Below, piece after piece: positions 1 to 9,088 of a stretch of 64,000 nucleotides of DNA (positions are counted from its first letter, which is position 1; each line of letters starts with the position of its first letter). This stretch comes from DATJGR01 sp041739525 (lineage in GTDB: Bacteria > Pseudomonadota > Gammaproteobacteria > Pseudomonadales > Azotimanducaceae), in assembly GCA_041739525.1 (NCBI GenBank), contig JBGSNQ010000112.1, forward strand, positions 10,883-74,882, read 5' to 3'. The notes under the pieces were generated by a model. That model was not told the DNA's origin, made no database searches, and was given only the letters and a program-made list of their open reading frames with translations. Made by a program: the position numbers and the translations under genes.

Positions 1-2051
1 AGGAGTATGCCGACTTCCCCGTTCTGCTCGAAACGTATCGCACCTGTCTCGTCGACGAATTCGATCTCGCTGCGTTGCGCCGCGCGCTGTTCGAGCTCGA
101 GAGTGGCGAAATACGCGTCACCACAGTAGCTACACAAGCGCCAAGCCCGTTTGCCGCCAACATCGCCTGGGGACAGATCACCCGCTACATGTATGCGGAC
201 GACTCGCCTGAAACGAATACACCCAGCGCGCTTTCCGACGATCTGATCCGCGCCGCGGTGTTCGACGCTGCGTTGCGGCCACGCGTGGACGCCGCTGTGA
301 TCGAAGCGTTCGTGGCGAAACGGCAACGCACCGCCGCCGGATATGCACCGACGGATGTTTCGGAACTGTCGGAGTGGTTGAAGGAACGCGTCTTGATGGG
401 GGCGGCGGAGTGGACACAACTGAGCGGGCAGGTTCCGCAGGCAACGGGGGTAGCGGTTCATTGGCTGGAGGTGCCCGGGCGCCGTTGGGCGGTTCATCCT
501 GAACTCGCGCGCAGCGTCACCGAGCAGTTGCGCGGTGATGTAGACGAGAGCCTTCCCGACGTGGGCGATCCGCGCGACCGGGTACAGCTGCTGCGCGAGA
601 TATTGTCTTTTCACGGGCCGCTCACGAAAGCAGCCATCGGGGTGCTCACACCGCTCGCGTCCGAAAGACTGGATGCGGCGTTGAGTGATCTCGTGGAAGA
701 CGATGTGCTGGTCGTAGGTCACCTCGTATCGGGTGACGAGGACACCTTCTACTGCGACGCCGACAACATGGAAATTCTGCTGCGTATGCAGCGGGCGTCG
801 GCGCGACATCGGCTCGAACCGCGCCCGCTGGTGGAGTTGCCGGGGTTCATTGCCGGTTGGCAACGGTTCGGACGTATGACTTCGGACGATGCACTTGGAG
901 ACACACTCGAGCGATTGCGCGGCTACGCCGCAGAAGTCGACACCTGGCTTAACGATCTCATAGAGGCGCGCCACGTCGGAGTGGATACGCGCCAGGCCGA
1001 CGAGGCGATCGCCGTGAACGGTTTCGCGTGGACAGGCCGCGCGCGCGGCGTAATTACCGTGATGCCGCTTGACGACCTGGCGTTGTTGGATACGCCGGAT
1101 GAATCTGCCCGCAGCGGGGTGGAAACCGCATTTCGAGACCGCACGGCGCGCTACAGCTTTCACCAACTCGTAGACGTGTCAGAACGATCGACGGAAGCGT
1201 TCAGCGATTCACTCTGGCACGCAGTGTGGTCCGGCGCGGTCAGCGCCGATTCGCTGGCGGTGCTACGCGCCGGCAGCGCGCGAGACTACACACTCGGCGC
1301 CCCGACCTCTCCTCAACAAACGGGCCAGCCGCAACCGGCCCAACGACATCGCAGCGTTGCGCGGCGCCACGCGCGCAGCACGAGTATCGGTTGGCCGGGC
1401 CACTGGTTCCTGCTTCCGAACGAACTCCGCGGCGATGACGATCCGCTCACTGAGCTCGAAACCGCAAAAGACCGAGTGCGGATACTGCTCGATCGATACG
1501 GGGTGTTGAGCCGCGAGATCGCGAACCGCGAGGGCGGCCCGTTCCGGTGGGCAACGCTGTTTCGCGCGCTGCGCATCATGGAGCTGTCCGGCGAGATCGT
1601 GTCGGGGTTGTTCTTCCATGGCCTGTCGGGGCCGCAGTTTGCCGCTCCCGCCGCGTTGCGAAGTCTCGAACGCGGCGCGGGCACCGAATCGTTCTGGGTG
1701 AACGCGACGGACCCCGTCGCGCCGACCGGCCTCGGCATCGACTGGCCTTATCCGTTGCCGCACCGGCGCGCCGGCAACTATCTGGCCTTGCACCGCGGTG
1801 CGCTCGTGCTGACGGTGGAGAACTACGGAAAACGCCTCACGTTCGCGCCGGACCTCGACGACGCTGCGTTGGCGCCCGCGATCGCGCTGCTGACGCATCT
1901 GCTCACCGTGAGGCGCAAGATCCCGGTCGACAGCATCGACGGTGCACCGCCCAGTGAGAGTCGCTATCTCACACGACTCGCCGACGTGTTCGACGTGGCG
2001 CGCGACCATCGGCGCATCGAGCTGGTGTTTCCGGCGAAACGCATCGGCTGA
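1..2051 (+). CDS. lhr: ATP-dependent helicase Lhr, C-terminal part (5' end outside window)
   Basis: This is the C-terminal roughly 680 residues of an Lhr-type superfamily 2 DNA helicase. The frame is open from base 3 of the window (EYADFPVLLETYR...), so the TTG at 75 is not the true start and the helicase core lies upstream. What remains is the large Lhr-specific C-terminal region, with winged-helix and beta-rich parts and stretches such as FAANIAWGQITRYMYADD that are typical of long Lhr proteins. Lhr is a 3'-5' translocating helicase linked to DNA repair. The gene ends at a TGA and meets the convergent GNAT gene after 9 bases. Family assignment is from recognition of the C-terminal region; no Walker motifs are visible because they lie outside the window. 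Confidence 0.85.
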   Translation, partial: EYADFPVLLETYRTCLVDEFDLAALRRALFELESGEIRVTTVATQAPSPFAANIAWGQITRYMYADDSPETNTPSALSDDLIRAAVFDAALRPRVDAAVIEAFVAKRQRTAAGYAPTDVSELSEWLKERVLMGAAEWTQLSGQVPQATGVAVHWLEVPGRRWAVHPELARSVTEQLRGDVDESLPDVGDPRDRVQLLREILSFHGPLTKAAIGVLTPLASERLDAALSDLVEDDVLVVGHLVSGDEDTFYCDADNMEILLRMQRASARHRLEPRPLVELPGFIAGWQRFGRMTSDDALGDTLERLRGYAAEVDTWLNDLIEARHVGVDTRQADEAIAVNGFAWTGRARGVITVMPLDDLALLDTPDESARSGVETAFRDRTARYSFHQLVDVSERSTEAFSDSLWHAVWSGAVSADSLAVLRAGSARDYTLGAPTSPQQTGQPQPAQRHRSVARRHARSTSIGWPGHWFLLPNELRGDDDPLTELETAKDRVRILLDRYGVLSREIANREGGPFRWATLFRALRIMELSGEIVSGLFFHGLSGPQFAAPAALRSLERGAGTESFWVNATDPVAPTGLGIDWPYPLPHRRAGNYLALHRGALVLTVENYGKRLTFAPDLDDAALAPAIALLTHLLTVRRKIPVDSIDGAPPSESRYLTRLADVFDVARDHRRIELVFPAKRIG

Positions 2052-2060
2052 TTTACCGGG

Positions 2061-2966
2061 TCATTTCTTCGCGTTCGGCGGCACATGCAGTGCGCCGCGC
2101 AGATCGTCCGCGCCATAGCGCGCGTTCGTGAGCACCGCGCCGAGCAGGTCCGTTTCACGTAACGTCGCGCCGCTCAACACGGCTTCGTCGAGGCGCGCCG
2201 CGATCAGATCCGCCTCGGTGAGATCGGCACCCGACAGATCGGCGCCCCGCAGATCGGCATTCATCAGATTCGTCGCGTGAAGAGTCGCACCGCGCAGACT
2301 CACGCCGGACAGATCGATGCCGGTCAGGATCATTCCGCTCAGATCGGCAGCATCGAGCACGATGGATCGTTCCGGATTGGCGCGCCGCCACGCATTCCAC
2401 GAAGGCGACCCGTACTTGAGCCGTTGCAGCAGCACATCGGCGTGTTTCGGTGCCGCTTCCGCCGCGTAAACGCGACGAATCGCACCGCCCGGGCGCACCA
2501 CGTTGCGTTCGAAGTGCATGCCGATCTTGCTGGCTACACGTTCGGAAGAAGCGTTGCCCGGATCGATCAACGCGACTACTCGCGTGAGCCCGAACTTCCT
2601 GAACGCGTACTGCACGAGCGCGGATGCGATTTCGCTCGCGTAACCCTCACCCCACTCGGATCGCGCTATGACGTACACCACTTCGATCTCCGACGCACCA
2701 TCGATGTCTTTATGCAACAACCCGCAGTGTCCGATGACACGCAGGGTGTCACGTTCCAGCAACGGCCAGAGGTCGTACTCGTCGCCATTCGGCGACTGGA
2801 GCGTCGCCTCGAAATCCGCCTGCAGATCCTCGCGATTACGTGGACCGCCGATGAAGGCAGTGACGTCGGGATCAGTCCATAGATCGAGCAGAGCCGTGAT
2901 TTCGGATGCAGACTGCAGGCGCCGCAACAGCAGTCGCTCTGTATACAGAATCTCGGGGCCGGACAT
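2061..2966 (-). CDS. GNAT N-acetyltransferase fused to a pentapeptide-repeat tail
   Basis: The protein has 301 residues. Residues 1 to about 170 form a RimJ/RimL-type GNAT acetyltransferase: TERLLLRR at the N-terminus, then WGEGYASE in the acetyl-CoA binding region and NASSERVASKIGM near the end of the fold. From about residue 205 to 290 the chain changes to pentapeptide repeats of the A(D/N)LXX type (ADLRGADLSGADLTEADL and relatives), which fold as a right-handed quadrilateral beta-helix. The acetyl acceptor cannot be told from sequence. The fusion is unusual and the repeat tail may position a target. The gene is convergent with lhr and appears to stand alone. Confidence 0.85.
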   Translation of the reverse strand: MSGPEILYTERLLLRRLQSASEITALLDLWTDPDVTAFIGGPRNREDLQADFEATLQSPNGDEYDLWPLLERDTLRVIGHCGLLHKDIDGASEIEVVYVIARSEWGEGYASEIASALVQYAFRKFGLTRVVALIDPGNASSERVASKIGMHFERNVVRPGGAIRRVYAAEAAPKHADVLLQRLKYGSPSWNAWRRANPERSIVLDAADLSGMILTGIDLSGVSLRGATLHATNLMNADLRGADLSGADLTEADLIAARLDEAVLSGATLRETDLLGAVLTNARYGADDLRGALHVPPNAKK

Positions 2967-3133
2967 CGCGCTTCGCCATCCCTCGCACTTCGTTTCAGGC
3001 GGCGCAGTCTACATCGAGGCGCTGCCACATTCGGCCGATCGCGAACAAGAGAAGTCGACTCGCTTGCACGTTCCACATGGTCGCCGAACCGATGGTGCGC
3101 GAGACGCTGGGGGTTACCCGATGGTGAAACGCT

Positions 3134-3643
3134 TTACGGCTTCCAGTCCCGATAGGCCTCGTGGGCAGGCACGCCGCGGATGTCAGGCTTGGCAAACTGG
3201 ATCGCAAGCCACTCGAACCACTCCGCAAATCGCGGATGCGACTGCTCGTGACGAATGGTCGCAACCCAGACACCGAGCTTGCGCCACAGCACCTCGAGCA
3301 ATCCGCCGGTGAGTTCCTGCGCGAGCCCGAACGACGCGATCCGGCGATAGACGAGCAGCCCCATCGTCTCGTACATCATGCAGATCAAGAGGGCGGCTTC
3401 TTCGGGCGCCGGACCTCGCGCGCGCAAGTCCTCCGCCGATACGTCGTCCGGGAGATCTCTGATGAGCGTGACGGCGCGGCTGAACTCGGGGTTGTAGAAC
3501 GAACGCATCAGTTCGACCGCGACGGCGTCGCGGCGCTGGCCGCGAAACTCCAGTAGTTGCACCGCGCCGAAGATGCCGCCGCCGATGATCGTCAGAGTGC
3601 CGACAATCTCGGCGATGTTGGCATAGAAGCTCAGATCGGCCAT
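3134..3643 (-). CDS. DUF4760-like membrane protein
   Basis: A protein of about 169 residues with one hydrophobic segment near its N-terminus (IAEIVGTLTIIGGGIFGAVQ) followed by a soluble helical domain containing ELMRSFYNPEF and a WEWLAIQFAKP-like end. This layout resembles the DUF4760 family of single-pass membrane proteins with unknown function. I chose the ATG at 3643 because it has a CAGG element upstream. An ATG at 3682 in the same frame would overlap the end of the CYTH gene by 14 bases. It probably shares a transcript with the CYTH gene upstream of it on the same strand. Confidence 0.65.
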   Translation of the reverse strand: MADLSFYANIAEIVGTLTIIGGGIFGAVQLLEFRGQRRDAVAVELMRSFYNPEFSRAVTLIRDLPDDVSAEDLRARGPAPEEAALLICMMYETMGLLVYRRIASFGLAQELTGGLLEVLWRKLGVWVATIRHEQSHPRFAEWFEWLAIQFAKPDIRGVPAHEAYRDWKP

Positions 3644-3668
3644 TCGTGTACCTGCTGTAGTGACGTCG

Positions 3669-4208
3669 TTAGCATGCGCCAAGCGATGCGAGTTTCGCGA
3701 GCAGATCGTTGCGCGCGAGACACGACAGGTTCGCGCCGCTGAAGAACGGATCTTCCGTGACTTCGCTATGCACGAACGCCGGCGCCTGCGCGCACATCAG
3801 ATCACCGAGCGACGACGCTTCGACTTCGCAGAGGATCAGCCCTTCGAGAAGGCCGTCGAAGACATCGACTGCGAACACGCGGTCGAGATGCAAAACGTGG
3901 TGGCGCGTCTTCGTCAGCCGGTCGCCAGGCAGCGCGTCGAACACGCGCAGTTCGTCGTTCGACAGCAGAATCCGGTTGACCGTCCTGAAATAGGCCGACG
4001 GCGAAACCGCCTTCCTGGTCAGTTTGAGCGTGCGGTCGTTCGACGCAGCGTCGGTGATGGTCCGAAGACGCAGGCGCGTGCCGTGAAGGTACTTGTCTTC
4101 TATGCGTCTGGACCCCGGACGCATGGCGCCGCGCCACGCGGCGGTGGGTTGCACCAGAAAGCGCCGCTCGTATTCGGTTCGCGAGTATTTCGTGTCTTCG
4201 GTATTCAT
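3669..4208 (-). CDS. CYTH domain-containing protein
   Basis: A 179-residue protein of the CYTH (adenylate cyclase CyaB / thiamine triphosphatase) superfamily. These enzymes act on triphosphates within a beta-barrel tunnel. The N-terminal EYERRFLV matches the E-x-E-x-K/R-F type signature, although the first acidic residues read T-E-Y-E-R-R. Later basic and acidic tunnel residues are present (YLHGTRLRLR, LKLTRK, CEVEASS). The substrate is not known. The start is taken as the ATG at 4208. The open frame runs farther upstream, but that part is antisense to the EAL gene and does not look like protein. The gene is divergent from the EAL gene. Confidence 0.75.
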   Translation of the reverse strand: MNTEDTKYSRTEYERRFLVQPTAAWRGAMRPGSRRIEDKYLHGTRLRLRTITDAASNDRTLKLTRKAVSPSAYFRTVNRILLSNDELRVFDALPGDRLTKTRHHVLHLDRVFAVDVFDGLLEGLILCEVEASSLGDLMCAQAPAFVHSEVTEDPFFSGANLSCLARNDLLAKLASLGAC

Positions 4209-4316
4209 CGGCGCAGACGATAGCCGCTGACCCGGTCGATTTGCACGAGAACTGAGCCGCGAACCGTGCTGCGCAAGTCTGTTAAGGTGCGGCCTCACCC
4301 TGCCGATAACCGGACC

Positions 4317-5465
4317 ATGGCCAAGATCCCCCTCTCCGTGTGGTGCGTTCGCGAGCCGCAATCGGAGCGACTCGCCGCGATGCAAACGCACCTCGAGACG
4401 CTGGTGAGCCAGTGTCGTGGCGGTACCCCCGCCGCGATGGAAGCGTTGCTGACCGACAGTGCCAACATACCGGATGTCGTACTGCTGGAACGCTGGGACC
4501 CGGCCTATGCCGCCGCGCTCGACGATCTGCCGCGGGTCTGGCTCGATCGCAGCGCTGCCGCGCACGACGAAATCGTTGCAGAAGCATCCGACCCGACGCA
4601 GGTAGTCACCACGCTCGTTACCGCCGTCAATCTCGGCCGCGCCCGACTCATCCGCGACGCGTTGCACTCGGTGCAACACCGCGGCACTGAGTCGAGCCGA
4701 CAGCCGCTACCCGATCTCGACGACTTCGCGCTGCACTTTCAGGCGCGTTGGAGCATCGACGGCGGTTCGCTGATCGGCGTGGAGACGCTGCTGCGGTGGA
4801 ACGGGATGCCAGTGCCGACCCTCGCGCCCGAGGCGCTGGTCGCGGCCGCGGAACAACGCGGCGACATGCGCAGACTCGGCGACTGGATCATCCTGCGCGC
4901 GTGCCGGCACGCCGCCGAATGGCGCTTTCTATGGCCGGAACCGATGCGGCTGTCCATCAACATCTCGCAGTCCCAACTGGCCGCTGACGATTTCACAGAG
5001 GTGCTCGCGAGCGCGCTCGACGACAACCGGCTCGACCCCAGCCTGATCGAGTTGGAGATTCCGACCACCGCATTGCCGCGGCTCGCGGAGCGCAACGCTG
5101 GCATCGTGGCCGATCTGTACGACCTGGGAGTCGGCTTCGTGCTCGACGGCATCGGTGCCGACGTCATCGACCCCACGTTGCTGACGTGGCTACCCTCGAC
5201 GACCTGGAAATTCCACCGCGAGCTGGTCGCTCGTCTGCCCGAGGATCGCGCGGCGGCGGCGCTGGTCGAAGCGCTGGTCGATGCGGCGCGCGCACAGGGC
5301 ATCATGACCGTAGCGGTGGGTGTAGAGCGTGAAGAACAACGCGCGATGCTCGAATCACTGCGCTGCGACGCTCTACAGGGTTACCTGTTCGCCGAACCGC
5401 TCTCCCCGGCTGATTTCACGGCGCTTCTTGCCGCGCACGCCGAGCGTCAACGCACCCGCGCATGA
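4317..5465 (+). CDS. Degenerate EAL-domain protein
   Basis: A protein of about 382 residues from the ATG at 4317; a GTG at 4266 is possible. Residues about 140-375 form an EAL fold. Of the c-di-GMP phosphodiesterase motifs, ETLLR (the EXLXR position) and SINIS survive. ELTE is replaced by ELEIPTT, the metal-binding DDFGTG reads LDGIGAD, KID reads KFH and AEGVE reads AVGVE. With both DDFG aspartates gone, catalysis is unlikely, so a c-di-GMP-binding or protein-binding role is inferred. The N-terminal 130 residues match no domain I recognise. No membrane segment is seen. The upstream gene is divergent and HDAC follows after 30 bases. Confidence 0.8.
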   Translation: MAKIPLSVWCVREPQSERLAAMQTHLETLVSQCRGGTPAAMEALLTDSANIPDVVLLERWDPAYAAALDDLPRVWLDRSAAAHDEIVAEASDPTQVVTTLVTAVNLGRARLIRDALHSVQHRGTESSRQPLPDLDDFALHFQARWSIDGGSLIGVETLLRWNGMPVPTLAPEALVAAAEQRGDMRRLGDWIILRACRHAAEWRFLWPEPMRLSINISQSQLAADDFTEVLASALDDNRLDPSLIELEIPTTALPRLAERNAGIVADLYDLGVGFVLDGIGADVIDPTLLTWLPSTTWKFHRELVARLPEDRAAAALVEALVDAARAQGIMTVAVGVEREEQRAMLESLRCDALQGYLFAEPLSPADFTALLAAHAERQRTRA

Positions 5466-5495
5466 CCGTCCGGCCGATTGTGATAGGGTGCGACG

Positions 5496-6422
5496 ATGCG
5501 CTGCGCTCTGTTCACACATCCCGACTGTCTGCTTCACGAAGCCGAGCCCGGACATCCTGAGCGACCGGCGCGGCTGGTTGCGATTCTCAATCATCTGATC
5601 GAAACCGGGCTCGAATCCGAACTCGACTATCTGCGCCCGAATCCCGCTGGCATCGCCGAATTCGACACGATCCACGATTCCGGTTTCGTGCGCTCGCTGT
5701 ACGCGGCGATTCCCAATCACGGCATTGCCCATCTGGATGCGGATACCAGTCTCGGACCGATGACCGTAAACGCGGCGGAACTCGCCGCCGGCGCTGTGCG
5801 CGATGCCGTCAACCTGGTGCTGCGCGGCGATTCGACGCGGGCGTTCTGCGCGATACGTCCGCCGGGACATCACGCCGAAGAAGATCAGGCGATGGGCTTC
5901 TGCTTCTTCAACAACGTCGCCCTCGGCGCGCAGGTGGCGTTGGCGCAACCGGGCATAGAACGCGTGGCAATCCTCGATTTCGACGTCCACCACGGCAACG
6001 GCACGGTCGACATTTTCCGCGAGCGGCCCGAAGTGCTCGTCTGCTCGAGTTTCCAGCACCCGCACTACCCGCATCGCCTGTTCGACCTGCAGCGCCCAAA
6101 CATCGTCAACACACCACTGCCGGCCTTCACCCGCGGTTTGGGCTTTCGCAAGGCGATCGAGCGCGACTGGCTGCCGGCGTTGGCAAAGCACCGGCCCGAT
6201 CTGATTCTCGTATCGGCGGGCTTCGATGCGCACGTCGAAGACCCGCTCGCGCAACTCGAACTCGTCGAAGACGACTACCGCTGGGTGACCGAGCTGATCG
6301 TGTCGGAAGCGAACACATATGCCCGCGGGCGCGTCGTTTCCGTGCTCGAAGGCGGCTACGCGCTCGGCGCGCTTGCGCGTTCGGCGGCAACGCACGTGGA
6401 GGCGTTGCTCGCCGGCACCTGA
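5496..6422 (+). CDS. Histone deacetylase family protein (acetylpolyamine/acetyllysine amidohydrolase)
   Basis: A 308-residue class II-type bacterial HDAC-like zinc amidohydrolase. The family signatures are clear: PGHHAEEDQAMGFCFFNN contains the tandem active-site histidines, LDFDVHHGNGT holds zinc ligands, and SAGFDAH supplies another ligand aspartate. Length and motif spacing are normal, so an active enzyme is expected. Bacterial members remove acetyl groups from polyamines or lysine-containing substrates, and the substrate here cannot be chosen from sequence. It lies 30 bases after the EAL gene and may be co-transcribed with it. Confidence 0.92.
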   Translation: MRCALFTHPDCLLHEAEPGHPERPARLVAILNHLIETGLESELDYLRPNPAGIAEFDTIHDSGFVRSLYAAIPNHGIAHLDADTSLGPMTVNAAELAAGAVRDAVNLVLRGDSTRAFCAIRPPGHHAEEDQAMGFCFFNNVALGAQVALAQPGIERVAILDFDVHHGNGTVDIFRERPEVLVCSSFQHPHYPHRLFDLQRPNIVNTPLPAFTRGLGFRKAIERDWLPALAKHRPDLILVSAGFDAHVEDPLAQLELVEDDYRWVTELIVSEANTYARGRVVSVLEGGYALGALARSAATHVEALLAGT

Positions 6423-6456
6423 TTGGTTCAGGAAAGTCGTTTAGGCGCGCAACTCT

Positions 6457-7230
6457 TCAAGCCCGCAAAGCAGCCTGACCGCCACCGTCGCAATACACGC
6501 GTTCACCGGTCAGATAGGAGTTCCGCTCCGACACCATGAAGCGAACGACATTCGCCACGTCTTCCGGTTGGCAGACACGGCCGAACGGCATCACCTTGTC
6601 GAGTTCGCGCAAATCCTGCACACCGGCTGACGCTTTCATCAGGCGGCGACCCATTTCGGTTTCGACGAGCCCGGGCGCGACGATGTTCACGCGAATCCCG
6701 TGCGGGCGCTCTTCCTTCGCCAGCGTGAACGCAAGCGCTTCCATTGCGCACTTACCCATGTTGTAAGGCGCGCCGAACGCACCGAGGCTGCGCGTTGCAA
6801 CGGACGAGATCATGACGATGTCACTGCGGCCGAGTTGACGCATCTTCGGGATGACCAGCTTCGACAAGTAGTGCGGTGCGAACGCGTGACACGCCACGAC
6901 ACGCTGCATTTCGGCCGGATCGGTATCGGCCACCGCCTGGCCCCTGCTGGCAATCCCCGCGTTGTTGATGAGGATTCCGATAGGGCCGAGGTCGGCTTCG
7001 ATCTGCCCGACCATTTCGCGGTCTTGTTCAAAATCGTCCACCGACGCCTGATACGCTCGCGCGCGCCGCCCGAGTGCCTCGACCGCCGCAACCACCTCGG
7101 CCGCCGCATCGGCATCGCGCCGGTAGTTGATCGCGACATCGGCGCCGTCTTCCGCCAACGCTATTGCAATTCCGCGGCCCACTCCGCGACCCGCGCCGGT
7201 GACCAGCGCGACTCGTCCTGCTAACGACAT
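6457..7230 (-). CDS. SDR family oxidoreductase (FabG-like)
   Basis: A 257-residue classical short-chain dehydrogenase. TGAGRGVGRG near the N-terminus binds the nucleotide, NNAG stabilises the sheet, and the catalytic Ser (MISSVA) and Y-N-M-G-K motif are present. The C-terminal part reads LTGERVYCDGGG, as in 3-oxoacyl-ACP reductase-like enzymes. It follows the enoyl-CoA hydratase gene on the same strand after 30 bases, so the pair probably forms a small fatty or aromatic acid degradation operon. The exact substrate is unknown. Confidence 0.9.
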   Translation of the reverse strand: MSLAGRVALVTGAGRGVGRGIAIALAEDGADVAINYRRDADAAAEVVAAVEALGRRARAYQASVDDFEQDREMVGQIEADLGPIGILINNAGIASRGQAVADTDPAEMQRVVACHAFAPHYLSKLVIPKMRQLGRSDIVMISSVATRSLGAFGAPYNMGKCAMEALAFTLAKEERPHGIRVNIVAPGLVETEMGRRLMKASAGVQDLRELDKVMPFGRVCQPEDVANVVRFMVSERNSYLTGERVYCDGGGQAALRA

Positions 7231-7260
7231 GACTGATGCTCCGCTGTTCGATTCTGGTTG

Positions 7261-8043
7261 CTATTGGCCTTTGAATTTGGCATCGCGCTTTTCGAGGAAC
7301 GCGGCCACGCCTTCACCGAAATCGCTCGTTCTGCCCGCTTCGCTCTGCAGACGCGACTCGAGATCGAGTTGCTGCTCGTACGCGTTCGTCCACGTGTCCC
7401 AATACGCACGCCGAATCAGGGCGAGCGAACGCGGACCGTTCGCAAGCTGACGCGCGATGCCCATCGCTCCGTCCATCAGTGCCGCGTTGTCGTCGTACAA
7501 CCGGTTGACCAGCCCCCATTCGAAGGCCTTTTCCGCGGGCAGACGCTCCGCGAGCAACGACAACTCGATCGCACGGCTCCAGCCGATCATGCGCGGTAAC
7601 AGGAATGTCGCGCCGCCGTCGGGGATCAATCCGATGCGCGCGAACGCCTGCATGAAGAACGCATTTTTGGACGCGCAAACGATGTCTCCCATCATCGCGA
7701 AGCTCATGCCGACGCCTGCAGCCGCGCCGTTCACCGCGGTGACCATCGGCATCTGCAGGTCGCGGATCGTCAGAAGCAGCGGGTGATACCCGGAACGCAG
7801 CGTGTCTCCTGCGCCGGTTCCGGAACCTGCCCGGTCAGCCAGGTTGGCACCGGAGGAAAATCCGCGCCCTTCCCCTGTCAACAGCAGACAACGCGCGCCG
7901 TTCGACGGATTCGCCACCTCACGCACCGCCTCCGTCAGTTCTCCGAGCATCTGCCCGCCGATCGCGTTCAGCACTTCCGGATGGTTGAATTTCAGAACCG
8001 CGACGTTGCCGTCGAATTGCAGTGACACGCGCTCGTACGCCAT
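7261..8043 (-). CDS. Enoyl-CoA hydratase/isomerase family protein
   Basis: A 260-residue crotonase-fold protein. The start is set at the ATG at 8043, which has an AGGAG ribosome binding site 6 bases upstream; the longer frame is not needed. FSSGANLADR and GAAAGVGMSFAMMGD provide the oxyanion-hole regions, and GLIPDGGATFLLPR is typical of enoyl-CoA hydratases. It probably hydrates an enoyl-CoA or acts in a related acyl-CoA reaction. It is first in a two-gene unit with the SDR oxidoreductase. Confidence 0.92.
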   Translation of the reverse strand: MAYERVSLQFDGNVAVLKFNHPEVLNAIGGQMLGELTEAVREVANPSNGARCLLLTGEGRGFSSGANLADRAGSGTGAGDTLRSGYHPLLLTIRDLQMPMVTAVNGAAAGVGMSFAMMGDIVCASKNAFFMQAFARIGLIPDGGATFLLPRMIGWSRAIELSLLAERLPAEKAFEWGLVNRLYDDNAALMDGAMGIARQLANGPRSLALIRRAYWDTWTNAYEQQLDLESRLQSEAGRTSDFGEGVAAFLEKRDAKFKGQ

Positions 8044-8146
8044 GACGTTCTCCTGGATGACCGCTTTGAAAATGTTCAGCGTGATGTAACCGAAATGGCG
8101 GACACGCGTCGAGAACTTTCCACGCGCGTCGTCTAAGCTCGCGCCG

Positions 8147-9088
8147 ATGCAACGCGACCCCTGGCACAACGACTTTCCAATGACACCTGCGCGCGTCGCC
8201 GAAATCATCGCCGCCGACCTGCCCGATTTCCCCGATCCGCAAGTAGCTGTGCTCGGAGAAGGCTGGGACTACACGACGTTCCTCGTCGACAGCGAGTGGG
8301 TGTTTCGATTCCCGAAACGGCGTCAGTGGGTGCGACAACTGGCGCGTGAGCGCAAAGTGCTCGACGCGCTCGCCGCACCGCTGGCACGGCAATCGGTCGC
8401 TATTCCTCACTACCGGTACCACGTGGAGGCGCCGGTACTCTCGAAGGTGGCTTATGTAGGGTATCGATTTCTCTCCGGCGAACCACTGGTCGATTGCCAT
8501 GCGGATTCGCTGGACAATACGGCTATTGCGCGTCAGCTCGGTGTGTTCCTGCGGCTTCTGCAAGCCGCGACACCAACGCGAAAACCACGCACGTATCACG
8601 ATCAGTTCCCGTCAGACCTCATCGCATTCCGACAGGAACTCGACGAATCGAGCGTAGCCCTGCCGCCGGCAATCGCTGAGGAATGTCGGATGGCACTCGA
8701 GCGCGCACCGGCCATCGACCGCGAAGCGCCGCGCTTCCAGCACGGAGATCTCGGCGTAGAGCACATTCTGGTCGATCGAGACCGCAGCGAAATCGTCTCG
8801 ATCATCGATTGGGGCGACGCCGGTTGGGGAAACCGCATCGCCGACCTGGTCGGCTTGTGGGCGTGGGGTGGCGATCGTGCGGTCCGCGCGGCCCTGCCGG
8901 AATGGGGTCAAACCCTCGCATCTCACGATTGGACTCGTCTGCGTCAATGGGGAATTGCGTATGCAGTCGGTTCCGCTTACTACGGATACAAAGACGGGCG
9001 CGACCCGTTACATGCGACTGCGCTAGGCTGGCTCGAACGCATGCATGACGCTGGACAGCTGATCGACCCCGGAACATCCGATGCCTGA
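8147..9088 (+). CDS. Aminoglycoside/macrolide phosphotransferase-like (APH) kinase
   Basis: A 313-residue APH-family small-molecule kinase. It has GEGWDYTTFLVD in the nucleotide-binding loop, FRFPKR with the ATP-binding lysine position, QHGDLGVEHILVD as the catalytic loop (His-Gly-Asp), and IIDWGDAGWG as the metal-binding segment. The family includes macrolide 2'-phosphotransferases and many metabolic kinases. Nothing nearby shows a resistance role. An internal ATG at 8180 is an alternative start. It leads a compact operon and its 3' end overlaps the next gene by 8 bases. Confidence 0.85.
   Translation: MQRDPWHNDFPMTPARVAEIIAADLPDFPDPQVAVLGEGWDYTTFLVDSEWVFRFPKRRQWVRQLARERKVLDALAAPLARQSVAIPHYRYHVEAPVLSKVAYVGYRFLSGEPLVDCHADSLDNTAIARQLGVFLRLLQAATPTRKPRTYHDQFPSDLIAFRQELDESSVALPPAIAEECRMALERAPAIDREAPRFQHGDLGVEHILVDRDRSEIVSIIDWGDAGWGNRIADLVGLWAWGGDRAVRAALPEWGQTLASHDWTRLRQWGIAYAVGSAYYGYKDGRDPLHATALGWLERMHDAGQLIDPGTSDA

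Noticed and set aside
5373..6395. Long minus-strand open frame opposite the HDAC gene
   Set aside because: It mirrors a gene with full catalytic motifs, and the antisense translation is rich in Arg and His without any domain.
8147..9088. Macrolide or aminoglycoside resistance gene
   Set aside because: The APH fold is shared by many metabolic kinases, and the operon holds housekeeping-type genes rather than resistance or mobile elements.
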